Below are positions 41,450-50,304 of a stretch of DNA of 64,000 nt, piece after piece (the first letter of the stretch is position 1; the number at the start of each line of letters is the position of its first letter). Where the stretch lies: NCBI RefSeq assembly GCF_036226925.1, contig NZ_CP109031.1, forward strand, positions 1,860,001 through 1,924,000. Direction: 5' to 3'. The DNA is from Streptomyces sp. NBC_00659. GTDB taxonomy: Bacteria > Actinomycetota > Actinomycetes > Streptomycetales > Streptomycetaceae. Position numbers and translations under genes: made by a program. The notes under the pieces are model-generated. The model searched no databases. It saw nothing but the letters and a program-made list of their open reading frames with translations, and had not been told where the DNA came from.

Positions 41450-42448
41450 TCACACGAGAAGCGCCTCCTGGGGCACCGCGAGCCGTTCGGCGCCCGCGGC
41501 GCGCGCCTCCGCCACCGCGAGTCCGGCGACCGAGCCGAGCATCAGCAGGGTGCCGATGAGTGTCGCCGGGGTGAGCCGCTCGCCGAGCAGCCCGACGGCG
41601 AGCACAGCCGCGCAGACCGGCTCCAGGAGCATGATCACGGACACGGCGGCGGAGCGGACGACGGCTGCGCCCGCGAAGAAGAGCGCGTAGGCCAGGGCCG
41701 TGGGGACCGCGGCGATGTAGGCCAGCAGCGCCAGCAGGTGAACAGGCTGGGCGGTGTGCGGGATCAGCCCCTCGGCGAGCCCGAGCGGCAGCAGGCACAC
41801 GGTCGTGACGGCGAACGCCCACACCGTCGTGCTCGACCCGTCGACGCGGCCGTCGCGCCCCCACCACCGGGTGAGCAGCGTCATCGCGGAGTATCCGGCC
41901 GCGGAGAGCACCGCGAGCAGGACACCCCAGGGGCGCACGGTGGCGTCCCCGCCGCCCAGGACCAGCACGCCGAGTCCGCTCAGTGCTCCGACGACGGCGG
42001 CGCACCCGCCCCGGCCGAGACGCTCCCCCATGGTCAGCCGGGCGCCGACCGCGATGAGAACGGGCCCCGCGCCCAGGGTGACCACCGTCGCCACCGCCAG
42101 GCCCGTCGCCTCGACGGCGGCGAAGTAGGCGGTCTGGAAGAGAGCCAGCCCGAGGCCGGTCAGACCGATGCGCAGCACCTTGGGGCCGCGGAGTTCCCGC
42201 CCGGCGGGGCGGGCCCCTCGCCGGTCGGGGAGACGGCGCGGGCGAAGGCCCGGGCCACGGCGCAGGCGTACGGCGAGCAGCAGGGCGAGTCCGCCCGCGC
42301 AGCGCCAGAAGGAGAGGGCGACCGGCCCCATGTCACTGGCCCGGTAGACCAGTGACGCGGCGGCGCCCGCGGTGCCCCAGGCGGCACCGGCGACGATCAG
42401 ATAGAGCAGGCCTCGCCCGACGGGCAGGCCGACAGCGGTGTTCGACAC
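41450..42448 (-). CDS. EamA-family (DMT) transporter
   Basis: 332 residues, ten hydrophobic helices in two EamA halves: '[53 protein letters not shown]' and '[23 protein letters not shown]'. The C-terminal signature '[43 protein letters not shown]' is clear. ATG with GGAGAG. It is followed on the same strand by nothing and preceded by another EamA gene, so the two may be a tandem pair. Confidence 0.9.
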   Translation of the reverse strand: MSNTAVGLPVGRGLLYLIVAGAAWGTAGAAASLVYRASDMGPVALSFWRCAGGLALLLAVRLRRGPGLRPRRLPDRRGARPAGRELRGPKVLRIGLTGLGLALFQTAYFAAVEATGLAVATVVTLGAGPVLIAVGARLTMGERLGRGGCAAVVGALSGLGVLVLGGGDATVRPWGVLLAVLSAAGYSAMTLLTRWWGRDGRVDGSSTTVWAFAVTTVCLLPLGLAEGLIPHTAQPVHLLALLAYIAAVPTALAYALFFAGAAVVRSAAVSVIMLLEPVCAAVLAVGLLGERLTPATLIGTLLMLGSVAGLAVAEARAAGAERLAVPQEALLV

Positions 42449-42650
42449 GTGTTCTCTCCGCAGTTCCGCAGAAGTTCGGGAAGGGACCGCGTCGCAGCCC
42501 GTGCCACGGGGGCAGGGGCGTACGGAAGGTCCTCGGACTTCTTCTGCGGGCAGCGCCGTTCCGCCCGGCAGGGGGCCGGGCGGTGTTCCGGTACGCCCGC
42601 CTCAGGCGGCCGGAGGCGGAAGAACGAGCGTCGCAGGCATGATCAGCACT

Positions 42651-43655
42651 TTAGACGGCCGTTCCGTTGGCCGACAACTCTCGTCCGGTCTCGCTCGTCC
42701 CCCGCGCGACCGGCTCCTGCGAGGACTTCGCCGGTGCCGAGGACTGCGCGATGAACGCGCCGAGCAGGACCACCGCTCCGCCGGCGATCTGGGGCGCCGA
42801 GAGGTGTTCACCCAGCAGCACCCACGCCAGGACCGTGGCGATCACCGCTTCGAGACACGCCACCACGCCCGCGACCTGCGGGGAGAGCCTGCGCACGGAG
42901 AGGACACCGGTGGCGTAGGCGACGACGGTGGCGACGAGGACGATCCAGCCGAGGAGCAGCGAGGCGGGCACGGACGTCCCGTCCATGTCCGCGCTGCCCC
43001 CGAGAACGGACCACCGCATGGTCCAGGGACGCGCGACCGCGGTCAGCACGAGGGTGCCGACGAGGAGCCCGTACGCGATCACGCCCAGCGGGTCAGGTGC
43101 CTCGTCGCCCGCGTCGCTGCCCTGGTCGGACAGGACGAAGTAGCCGACCTGGCAGCAGGCGGCGCCCAGCGCGAGCAGCAGTCCGAGGGCATCGAAGCCG
43201 AGCCCCGACCACACCTCCACCACGCAGGCGAGTCCGCCGGCCGCGAGGACGACTCCGAGAGCCGCGGCACGTGTGACAGGCCGGCGCTGCACGAAGCGCA
43301 CCCAGCCGAGAACCAGCGCGGGGGCGAGGTACTCCACGAGGAGGGCGACGCCCACGGGGATACGGGATATCGCGGCGAAATAGCAGGCCTGGACACCGGC
43401 CACGCCGAGCAGTCCGAACCCGGCGAGCAGCGCGGGGCGCCGCTTGACCAGCGCCCGGTGCCGCACGGCGAGCGGCAGCATGACGAGGGCGGCACCGGCG
43501 ACCCTCAGCCACACCACGTGGAGCGGGTCGAGACCTGCCTCGATCAGCGGCTTGGCCGCGACACCCGATCCGCCGAAAGCGACCGCCGACACGAGCGCCA
43601 GGCCCAGACCGACGCCTCTTCCGTGGTTGCCCTGACTGCCCTGAGACGTATGCAC
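42651..43655 (-). CDS. EamA-family (DMT) transporter
   Basis: About 334 residues, ten hydrophobic helices: 'GVGLGLALVSAVAFGGSGVAAKPLIEAGLDPLHVVWLRVAGAALVMLPLAV' and 'LGVVLAAGGLACVVEVWSGLGFDALGLLLALGAACCQVGYFVLSDQG'. Different from the EamA gene 200 bp downstream, so not a recent duplication. The GTG at 43655 was chosen as the first start with protein-like sequence after it; a GTG two codons upstream is equally possible and neither has a clear ribosome site. Confidence 0.85.
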   Translation of the reverse strand: MHTSQGSQGNHGRGVGLGLALVSAVAFGGSGVAAKPLIEAGLDPLHVVWLRVAGAALVMLPLAVRHRALVKRRPALLAGFGLLGVAGVQACYFAAISRIPVGVALLVEYLAPALVLGWVRFVQRRPVTRAAALGVVLAAGGLACVVEVWSGLGFDALGLLLALGAACCQVGYFVLSDQGSDAGDEAPDPLGVIAYGLLVGTLVLTAVARPWTMRWSVLGGSADMDGTSVPASLLLGWIVLVATVVAYATGVLSVRRLSPQVAGVVACLEAVIATVLAWVLLGEHLSAPQIAGGAVVLLGAFIAQSSAPAKSSQEPVARGTSETGRELSANGTAV

Positions 43656-43767
43656 CGGCACATGATGACAGGCGACGACATGACCGTCACGCCCGAAGAC
43701 ACCTGTCTCAGCGGCTGGACTCCGGAACGGACCCACGACGACCGCCGCGGGCTCGCCCGGTCGGACT

Positions 43768-43826
43768 TCGCGTCCAGGTTCCGGGCGTCCGGGCTACGCG
43801 CGTCCCGGTCACGGGTGTCCAGACCC
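43768..43826. repeat. 15-bp tandem repeat, four copies
   Basis: (C/T)GTCC cores at 43771, 43786, 43801 and 43816 are spaced exactly 15 bp; units read like GGGCGTCCGGGCTAC. The array lies in the 298-bp gap between the Clp-N protein stop and the EamA start (minus strand). No gene is supported in the gap. Confidence 0.7.
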
Positions 43827-43953
43827 TCGCGCACCCGCGCCACCCCACCCACGCAGGCAGGCCCACTCCGACGAGCTCACACCGACAGCCCCACCCGAGA
43901 GGTCGGCTGCGACAGACCCTTGCCCCGAAAGGCCGTCGGGCTCCGGACGCCCG

Positions 43954-44559
43954 TCAGCCGGCGCCTTCCCGGCCGACGCGCTCCCCACGTCCGCTCTGGA
44001 CCCGCCCCCCATGACCGCCCTCGACGCGCTCCACGTATCCGCTCTCGACGCGTTCCAGCAGCCGCGGGACATCGACACCGGCCCGTTCGAGAACCTCGAC
44101 GGCCCGCGACCGGGGATCGGCGACGAGCGCCGTGAGCAGGTCGAGACCACGGGCCCGCTCGTCGCCCCGCAGCACCGCACGCTCGTACGCCTCCCCCATG
44201 GCACCGGCCGCCACCGGGGACCAGTTGTTGCCTCCGGCCGCCACCGGTCCGGCGCCCGAGTTCTCGACGGCGCTCTGCCAGCGGAGTCCGTATCCGATGC
44301 TGCGCTGCACGAGGTAGCCGAGCAGCCGGGCGAGCTGCGGCCCGCCCTCGAAGACGGCACATACCTCGGGGTCGCTTTCCAGCAGCGAGTGCAGCAGATG
44401 AGCCGTGTCGATCTGCCGGTCCCCGTCACGCAGCGCTCTTCTGCGCGCGCCGGAGACCACCGGGGCCAGCTCTGCGCCTGGTCCAGCCTCGACGCCGACA
44501 TGCTTCGGTCCGCTCGCGGTGGCGGACTGCTGGGGAATGCGGGGCGGCACAAGCTCCAT
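43954..44559 (-). CDS. Stand-alone Clp N-terminal domain protein
   Basis: 201 residues. Two Clp-N repeats: 'VSGARRRALRDGDRQIDTAHLLHSLLESDPEVCAVFEGG' and 'GEAYERAVLRGDERARGLDLLTALVADPRSRAVEVLERAGVDVPRLLERV', corresponding to the double Clp_N domain of ClpA/ClpC that binds substrates and adaptors. No AAA+ domain follows; the C-terminus is a 30-residue Gly/Arg/Val-rich tail. It may be an adaptor or a decoy for ClpC. ATG at 44559, ribosome site weak. Confidence 0.8.
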   Translation of the reverse strand: MELVPPRIPQQSATASGPKHVGVEAGPGAELAPVVSGARRRALRDGDRQIDTAHLLHSLLESDPEVCAVFEGGPQLARLLGYLVQRSIGYGLRWQSAVENSGAGPVAAGGNNWSPVAAGAMGEAYERAVLRGDERARGLDLLTALVADPRSRAVEVLERAGVDVPRLLERVESGYVERVEGGHGGRVQSGRGERVGREGAG

Positions 44560-44871
44560 CCCATCAGTCGCGCCACGCCACGTCATCCGCGGCGGGCAGC
44601 ATCTTCGGGTCCGGCACAGGGTGGGCATCCCTGCGCCGATTCTCCTCCTTGCGGATGACTTCGCGCCGGTTCCCCCAGGGAGCGCGCGCCGCCTTGCCTC
44701 GCGCTTTCCCGGCCGGCACTCCCCGCCCCCAGCCCGGGTGCGGGGCAGAGGTCGGCGCCCTCTCCACATTTCCTGACGGTCCATCAGTATTGAATGTTCC
44801 AGGTCCTGGAGCTACGTTCCGCGACACCGTAGCTGCGCCGGGCGCAGCGCCCGACACGAAGGGGTGGTCGC
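44560..44871. other. 312-bp intergenic region between Clp-N protein and SRPBCC gene
   Basis: No gene is supported. The region holds the divergent promoters of both neighbours. The only structured element is the CTGACG-type operator at 44773-44787. An open minus-strand frame continues through the region upstream of the Clp-N start but is Arg/Pro-rich and not protein-like. Confidence 0.6.
44773..44787. promoter_or_regulatory. CTGACG-N3-CATCAG operator, second copy
   Basis: CTGACGGTCCATCAG matches the perfect dyad at 36506 with one arm mismatch and the same TTTC flank. It lies 85 bp ahead of the SRPBCC gene, compared with 91 bp ahead of the split-barrel gene for the first copy. Confidence 0.55.
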
Positions 44872-45300
44872 ATGGCCGAAGTCAGCGCGGAAGCACGGAT
44901 CGAGGCGCCCGCCGAGAAGATCTGGTCCCAGCTCACCGACTGGTCCGCCTACGGCGAGTGGAACGCGACGCACACCAACTTCCCCCAGGGCGGCCCGGAA
45001 AAGCTCGAGGTGGGCGGCACCTTCGCGGAGAACATGAAGCTCATGGGCTTCCCGGCCGAGGTCACCTGGACCATCGAGGAACTGGAGCCCGGCCGCACCC
45101 TGGCCATCCGCGGCAAGGGTCCGATGTCGGTGAACGTCACCACCCGCTACACGCTCACCCCCGACGGCGACGCCACCTCGGTGCGCATCGACGGGGAGTT
45201 CACGGGTGCGGCCGTCTCGCTGATGGCCGGCAAGCTCAAGGACTCGGCGACGGCCGCCCTCGACGAGTCGCTGCGCAAACTGGCCGGGCTGGTGACCTGA
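44872..45300 (+). CDS. SRPBCC-superfamily protein (START/Bet v1-like)
   Basis: 142 residues in a single helix-grip fold: 'VSAEARIEAPAEKIWSQLTDWSAYGEWNATHTNFPQGGPEKLEVGGTFAENMKLMGFPAEVTWTIEELEPGRTLAIRG' is the typical polyketide-cyclase-like start, with the C-terminal helix 'GKLKDSATAALDESLRKLAGLV'. It probably binds a hydrophobic ligand. ATG with AAGGGG upstream. Confidence 0.85.
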   Translation: MAEVSAEARIEAPAEKIWSQLTDWSAYGEWNATHTNFPQGGPEKLEVGGTFAENMKLMGFPAEVTWTIEELEPGRTLAIRGKGPMSVNVTTRYTLTPDGDATSVRIDGEFTGAAVSLMAGKLKDSATAALDESLRKLAGLVT

Positions 45301-45355
45301 GTCCCGCATGTCCGCACGACGCCCGAAGCGGTGCCCGGCGCTCCATATACCGACA

Positions 45356-45387
45356 GGCGCCCCGCGGAAACACTTCCACGGGGCGCC
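45356..45387. terminator. Bidirectional terminator between SRPBCC and PadR genes
   Basis: GGCGCCCCG-GGAA and TTCC-CGGGGCGCC form a 9+4 bp stem around a short loop. It sits midway in the 108-bp gap between the convergent genes; no T tract on either side. Confidence 0.75.
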
Positions 45388-45408
45388 GGCAGGTACCACA
45401 GCACGCCG

Positions 45409-46080
45409 TCAGTCCTCGTCGGCGAGGATCAAGTACAGCTTCTTGCGGGCTTCGTTGATGACCGCCAGCGCCTTGTCGCGCTGGCCCTTGCTGCCGGTCT
45501 TCCAGACCTGGCCGAAGGCCTCCATAAGACCGAACCCGGCCTGCCGGATCTCGTGCAGCGTCTCCCAGTCGACCCCGCGCCCGGCCTCTTCCCACGGCGC
45601 GTCGGGACCCTCGTCGGCCGCGCTGCGGCCCGACTCGGTGAGCGAGAACAGCTTCTTGCCGCCCTCGGCCTCACTGGTGATCAGGCCCTCGTCCTCCAGC
45701 AGCTGAAGGGTCGGGTACACCGAACCCGGGCTGGGCTTCCACGCCCCGCCGCTGCGCTCGGCGATCTCCTGGATCATCTCGTAACCGTGCATGGACCGGT
45801 CCTTGAGCAGGGCGAGGATCGACGCGCGTACGTCGCCGCGCCGCGCCCTGCCCCGCGGTCCGCCCCGGCCGCCGCGCCCGCCCCAGGGGCCCGGTCCGAA
45901 GCCGGGCCCGCCGAAGCCGAAACCGGGACCACCAGGGCCGCCACCGGGACCACCCGGCCCGAAGGGACCGAAAGCCCCCCGCAGCCCCTCGAAGCCGCCC
46001 CGACCCCGATGGCCGGGTCCGCCGTGGTGTCCATGTCCGTGTCCGTGCTCGTATCCGAAGTCTTCTCCACGGGAACGCAT
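45409..46080 (-). CDS. PadR-family regulator with Gly/His/Pro-rich N-terminal extension
   Basis: 223 residues. Residues 1-80 are low complexity: 'YEHGHGHGHHGGPGHRGRGG' then GGPGGGPGG and GFGFGGPGFGPGPWGGRGG runs. The winged HTH follows ('RRGDVRASILALLKDRSMHGYEMIQEIAERSGGAWKPSPGSVYPTLQLLEDEGLITSEAEGGKKLFSLTESG'), then a C-terminal dimer helix. The His cluster could bind metal, but the run is also typical of disordered Streptomyces extensions. GTG at 46089 and ATG at 46080 are both possible; GGAG fits the ATG. Confidence 0.88.
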   Translation of the reverse strand: MRSRGEDFGYEHGHGHGHHGGPGHRGRGGFEGLRGAFGPFGPGGPGGGPGGPGFGFGGPGFGPGPWGGRGGRGGPRGRARRGDVRASILALLKDRSMHGYEMIQEIAERSGGAWKPSPGSVYPTLQLLEDEGLITSEAEGGKKLFSLTESGRSAADEGPDAPWEEAGRGVDWETLHEIRQAGFGLMEAFGQVWKTGSKGQRDKALAVINEARKKLYLILADED

Positions 46081-46099
46081 CGCAATCACTCCATTCCAT

Positions 46100-46133
46100 C
46101 GTTGATCGGTCGCGATGCGTCAACGATATATCG
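46100..46133. promoter_or_regulatory. Dyads upstream of PadR gene
   Basis: CGTTGA-N14-TCAACG (46100-46125) overlaps CGATATATCG (46124-46133), a perfect 10-bp palindrome. PadR proteins often autoregulate by binding ATAT-containing dyads near their own start, so these are candidate operators. Confidence 0.5.
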
Positions 46134-46324
46134 GTACCGTTCGCATGACAACCCCCTTCCGCGTGTTCTCGTCGGGGACCTCGGACGCGCGCTCCGCTCA
46201 GACGGAGCAGTTGCCCCGTCCCCAAGCCCTGGTGATGACGGACCCTGAACGCCTGTGCGATAAAGAGCCGGATCCCCCGGATTGGCCTTGGCCAGTGGCC
46301 CGCAGCCGCCGCTAGCTTCGGAGT

Positions 46325-47140
46325 ATGAGCATGCGGATTCGTATCGTCGACGCCTTCACCGACCGCCCCTTCGCCGGCAACCCGGCAGGGGTCCTCCTCC
46401 TCGACTCCTTCCCCGGCGATGCCTGGCTCCAGAGCGTGGCCACGGAGGTCAACCACGCGGAGACGGCATTCACCCACCGCCTGCCGGAGGGCGGCGAGGC
46501 CGACTGGGCGCTGCGCTGGTTCACCCCCGCCACCGAGGTCGCCCTGTGCGGACACGCGACCCTCGCGGCAGCACACGTCCTCACCACCACCGGCGCCCAT
46601 CAGGGCCCGGTGCGCTTCGCCACGCGCAGCGGTGTCCTCGTCGCCACCCCGGAAACCGACGGCTCGATCACCCTCGACTTTCCGACCGCGCCCCTCACCC
46701 CGGTCGAGACCCCCGACGGTGTCGCCGGGGCGCTCGGCGCCGAGCCGCTCCGCACCCTCGACACCGGCCCGAACACCGGTGACCTGCTGGTCGAGGTCGC
46801 CGACGAGAAGACGGTCCGCGCCCTCGCCCCGGACCACAAGGCGCTCGCCCGCTACTCCGAGCGCGGCATCATCGCGACCGCCCGCGCCGAAGACCCGTCA
46901 CGCGGCTACGACTTCGTCTCCCGCTGCTTCTTCCCGAACGTCGGCATCGACGAGGACCCGGTCACCGGCAGCGCCCACACGGCCCTGGCCCCGTTCTGGT
47001 CGGATCGCCTCGGCCGCCCCGCCCTCACCGGTCTGCAGGCCTCACCCCGCTCCGGCCTGGTCCGCACCGAAGTGCGCGGCGACCGCACGCTGCTCTCGGG
47101 CCACGCGGTCACGGTCATCGAGGGCGACCTGCTCGCCTAG
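46325..47140 (+). CDS. PhzF-family isomerase/epimerase
   Basis: 271 residues. 'IVDAFTDRPFAGNPAGVLLLD' and 'NHAETAFTHRL' carry the family's NP motif and catalytic Glu (NxxETxF); 'WFTPATEVALCGHATLAAAHVL' and 'IDEDPVTGSAHTALAPFW' the paired GHAT and DPVTGSAH motifs. PhzF is a diaminopimelate epimerase-like isomerase. A TAGCTT box ends six bases before the ATG, so it may be leaderless; a second ATG at 46331 has GGAG eight bases upstream. Divergent from PadR. Confidence 0.92.
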   Translation: MSMRIRIVDAFTDRPFAGNPAGVLLLDSFPGDAWLQSVATEVNHAETAFTHRLPEGGEADWALRWFTPATEVALCGHATLAAAHVLTTTGAHQGPVRFATRSGVLVATPETDGSITLDFPTAPLTPVETPDGVAGALGAEPLRTLDTGPNTGDLLVEVADEKTVRALAPDHKALARYSERGIIATARAEDPSRGYDFVSRCFFPNVGIDEDPVTGSAHTALAPFWSDRLGRPALTGLQASPRSGLVRTEVRGDRTLLSGHAVTVIEGDLLA

Positions 47141-47216
47141 CGAGCCCGCGGGATCCGGCACAACGACCCCCGGGACCCGTACGACAGGCCCCGTACGAGG
47201 GCACGACGGCACACGA

Positions 47217-47250
47217 GAAGGGGCGTACGAGACCGGTCGTACGCTCCTTC
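47217..47250. terminator. Hairpin between phzF-like and CPBP genes
   Basis: GAAGG-GCGTACGA pairs with TCGTACGC-CCTTC around a six-base loop (one bulge). It lies between the convergent genes and lacks a T tract. Confidence 0.6.
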
Positions 47251-47314
47251 CGGAACCGGATCCGCCGCACCCCTTCGGGAACCGGCTCCGCCGCTCGGTC
47301 CTCGCGAGCGCGGC

Positions 47315-48115
47315 TCAAGCCGTCGGGAGCCATCCCACCTTCCCCGCGAGCAGCGCGTACCCGACGAAGGCACCGATGTCGAGCAGCGAGTGCGCGACCA
47401 CGAGCGGCCCGACCCGGCCCCAACGCCGGTACAGATACACGAAGACCACACCCATCACCATGTTGCCGACGAACCCGCCGATGCCCTGGTAGAGGTGGTA
47501 CGAACCGCGCAGCACCGCACTCGCCATCAGCGCCGTCCCCGGTGTCCAGCCCAACTGCCCGAGCCGGCGCAGCAGATACCCGACGACGATGACCTCCTCC
47601 AGCACAGCGTTCTGCACGGCCGAAAGGATCAGTACGGGGAACTTCCACCAGACGTCCGGCAACGCCTCGGGCACCACCGTGAGGTTGGCGCCGAATGCGC
47701 GCGCCGCCAGATAGAAGGCGATTCCCGAGCTGCCGATCACCGCCGCGACCATGGCGCCGCGTCCGAGGTCCGGCCAGGGGCGCGTACGGTCGAAGCCGAT
47801 CACGCGCATGCCCTGACCCTCGCGCAGCAGCAGGTGCGCGACGAGCGCGACCGGCACCAGGGCGGACGCGATACCGAAGAGCTGCCAGGCCAGGTCGAGC
47901 CAGGGCCGGCCCGGCGCCGCCGAAGCGTTGAGCGTGGCCGCCTGATCCTTGAGACCTCCGGGTTTCGTGACCGACCCGACAAAACTGATCAGCGCGGACA
48001 CTCCGCTCGCACCGAGCGACAGCGCCAGGACGAGCAGCGTCTCGTCCCGGAGAATCCGTCGGGTCAGCCTCTCCCCCGGAAAAGAATCGGCCACCGATCC
48101 CGCCTCCACCTGCAC
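47315..48115 (-). CDS. CPBP-family intramembrane protein (Abi/CAAX-like)
   Basis: 266 residues with about seven hydrophobic helices. Motif 1 reads 'AVLEEVIVVGYLLRRLGQLGW' (EE kept, the usual Arg of EExxxR replaced by Val), and motifs 2-3 'RGSYHLYQGIGGFVGNMVMGVVFVYLYRRWG' and 'VVAHSLLDIGAF' keep the His residues. Such proteins are predicted glutamic intramembrane proteases or membrane stabilisers. GTG at 48115 has CTGGAGG six bases upstream, shortening a long open frame. Confidence 0.85.
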   Translation of the reverse strand: MQVEAGSVADSFPGERLTRRILRDETLLVLALSLGASGVSALISFVGSVTKPGGLKDQAATLNASAAPGRPWLDLAWQLFGIASALVPVALVAHLLLREGQGMRVIGFDRTRPWPDLGRGAMVAAVIGSSGIAFYLAARAFGANLTVVPEALPDVWWKFPVLILSAVQNAVLEEVIVVGYLLRRLGQLGWTPGTALMASAVLRGSYHLYQGIGGFVGNMVMGVVFVYLYRRWGRVGPLVVAHSLLDIGAFVGYALLAGKVGWLPTA

Positions 48116-48299
48116 TCCCGCCTCCAGTTGGGTATTCCCACCGCATCCCCGTCCTCGCCCCGCTAGGGTCTCGAAAGAAGTTACGAAGATCGTGCGCGAC
48201 AGGCCGTCGGGGGGCGGGCACCGTACGGGGCGTACGTCCCCTTTCGCCTGTTCTACGGCTGTCTCACGGCTCAGGCTCATCTGGGAGGACCTCACCGTC

Positions 48300-50069
48300 A
48301 TGGGACGTCACAGCTTGCCCGACGCTCGACGGGCGGGCTCCGCCGACCCCCGGATCCGCGCCCGCCGCCGCAATACGGCCCTCGCGACAGCACTCGTCCT
48401 CACTGTCGTCGGAGGCACGGCCGCCGCGGTCCGCGGGAGCCTGTTCTCCTTCGGAGGCTCCTGCGAGGACGATGTCGTGCACATCGAGGTGGCCGCCTCG
48501 CCGGACATCGCGCCCGCGCTACGGGCCGTCGCGAAGGACGCCCGCGAGAAGAACATCACCTCCGACGGCCGCTGTCTCGACGTCGGCGTGACCGCGCGCG
48601 AGTCGTACAAGGTCGCCGCCTCGCTCGGGGCGGGCAGGAAGTCCGACGTGCAGGTGTGGGTGCCCGACTCCGACGCATGGGTGGAGCGGGTCGCCGACAC
48701 CGGCTCGGCCACGCAGGTCACCAGCCTGGGCAACGTCGCCTCCTCGCCCGTCGGCGTCGCTGTCGTCCCGTCGGCCGCCAAGAGGCTGGGCTGGCCCGCG
48801 AAGACGTACACCTGGACCGAGCTGGCCGGGGAGACGACCCGGGCCGAGAAGCTCGAACTGGGCGCGGTCGATCCCGCCCGCAGCTCGACGGGACTGCTCG
48901 CGCTGGCCAGGATCAGCGCGGCCACCTCCGATGCCAAGGACGGCGACGTCCGGGCGGCCGCCATGGCCAAGGCGCTCTCGCGGCACACGTCCGACAGCGA
49001 CACCGAACTCCTCGGCACACTGCCGCACGACGGCTCGGCCACCGGGGGGAACAGCGCCGGCCGCAATCAGGCGCTGATCCTCTCCGAGCAGGCGGCGTTC
49101 GCGCACAACAGCGCTCCGGACGGCGGCCAGGACCTCGACCTCTTCTACCCCGAGGACGGCTCGCCGCTGCTCAACTACCCGTACACGCTGGTCGACGAGC
49201 CGCAACTGAGCACCGACGAGGGCCGTGCGGCCCTGCGGTTCATGACCTTGCTCGGAGAGGCGGGACCCCGGCAGTTCCTGCGGGTGTTCGGGTTCCGCAC
49301 GGACGCGGAGAGCCCGTCGGCCTCACTCGTCGCCGAGGCCGGCGGAAGGTCCCCGCAGCCGTACACACGGATCCTGGCCGACTCCGCATCGAAAGGCGCG
49401 GTCCAGGAGGCCCTCGGCATGTGGACGATCACGGTGGAGAGCGCCCGGATCACCACGGTCGTCGACGCCTCCTCCTCCATGGGCGTGACACTGCCGGGCG
49501 ACGGCCGGTCCCGTATGGACGTCACGAAGGAGTCCCTGCTCCAGGCCCTCGCCACCTTCACCGCCGAGGACGAGATCGGGCTGTGGAAGTTCTCCACGAA
49601 GCTCGACGGCGACAAGGACTACCGCGTGCTGGTGCCGACCGGACGGCTCGGGGACAGCAAGAAGAAGGGCGGCCAGCGCGCGAAGCTGACCGCCGCGTTC
49701 AAGTCCCTGAAACCGGTCCCGCACGGAGAGACCGGTCTGTACGACACCACGCTCGCCGCGTACAAGGAGGCGGTCGCCTCCTACGCGAAGGGCCGGTTCA
49801 ACGCGCTGGTCGTCCTCACCGACGGGGTCAACCGGGACCCCGGCAGCATCTCCCGGTCCGAGCTCGTATCCGAGCTCCAGAAGCTGGCCGACCCGGAGCA
49901 CCCGGTACCGCTGATCGCCATCGCGGTGGGCCCCGACAGCGACCGGCGGGAGGTCGACCAGATCGCCAGGGCGACCGGCGGCTCCGGCCAGCGGGTCAAC
50001 GAGCCTTCACAGATCCACGCGGCGATGCTCAAGGCGATCACAGCCGCCGGCGCACGCAACCCCGGCTGA
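48300..50069 (+). CDS. Solute-binding-protein/von Willebrand A fusion, membrane-anchored
   Basis: 589 residues. An Arg-rich start precedes one membrane segment ('TALATALVLTVVGGTAAAVRG', about 30-50). Then a bacterial extracellular solute-binding domain (about 60-360: 'VVHIEVAASPDIAPALRAVAKDARE', 'KSDVQVWVPDSDAWVERVADTG') and a VWA domain (about 390-580: 'TTVVDASSSMGVTLPG' MIDAS DxSxS, 'ALVVLTDGVNRDPG' second metal-site Asp). It is likely a membrane-tethered protein that binds a ligand or partner via the metal site. ATG with GGAGG 11 bases upstream. Confidence 0.85.
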   Translation: MGRHSLPDARRAGSADPRIRARRRNTALATALVLTVVGGTAAAVRGSLFSFGGSCEDDVVHIEVAASPDIAPALRAVAKDAREKNITSDGRCLDVGVTARESYKVAASLGAGRKSDVQVWVPDSDAWVERVADTGSATQVTSLGNVASSPVGVAVVPSAAKRLGWPAKTYTWTELAGETTRAEKLELGAVDPARSSTGLLALARISAATSDAKDGDVRAAAMAKALSRHTSDSDTELLGTLPHDGSATGGNSAGRNQALILSEQAAFAHNSAPDGGQDLDLFYPEDGSPLLNYPYTLVDEPQLSTDEGRAALRFMTLLGEAGPRQFLRVFGFRTDAESPSASLVAEAGGRSPQPYTRILADSASKGAVQEALGMWTITVESARITTVVDASSSMGVTLPGDGRSRMDVTKESLLQALATFTAEDEIGLWKFSTKLDGDKDYRVLVPTGRLGDSKKKGGQRAKLTAAFKSLKPVPHGETGLYDTTLAAYKEAVASYAKGRFNALVVLTDGVNRDPGSISRSELVSELQKLADPEHPVPLIAIAVGPDSDRREVDQIARATGGSGQRVNEPSQIHAAMLKAITAAGARNPG

Positions 50070-50144
50070 CCACGCCCACACGCGCCACCGGGCTGACCAC
50101 ACCCACGCGGGCAGCCCGGACCGACCACGGCCACGAGCACCTGG
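50063..50144. repeat. 27-bp degenerate tandem repeat, three copies
   Basis: GG(C/A)(T/C)(G)ACCAC(G/A)(C/G)CCAC units start near 50063, 50090 and 50118 (spacing 27 and 28), beginning in the last codons of the VWA gene and continuing past its stop. No gene is supported in the 235-bp gap before the convergent ligase gene. Confidence 0.55.
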
Positions 50145-50304
50145 ACACGCGAAACACGCGAACATCCTTCACCGGCCACGACCACCCGCCCCCGCGGGCC
50201 ACTGTCCCGCCTTCCCCGCCGAACCGTCGTGGACGCGCCTCGACGACAGACCCCGAGGGCGGGTGGCCGGCGCCCGGCCGGACGCACCCGCGCACCGCCG
50301 CGCG

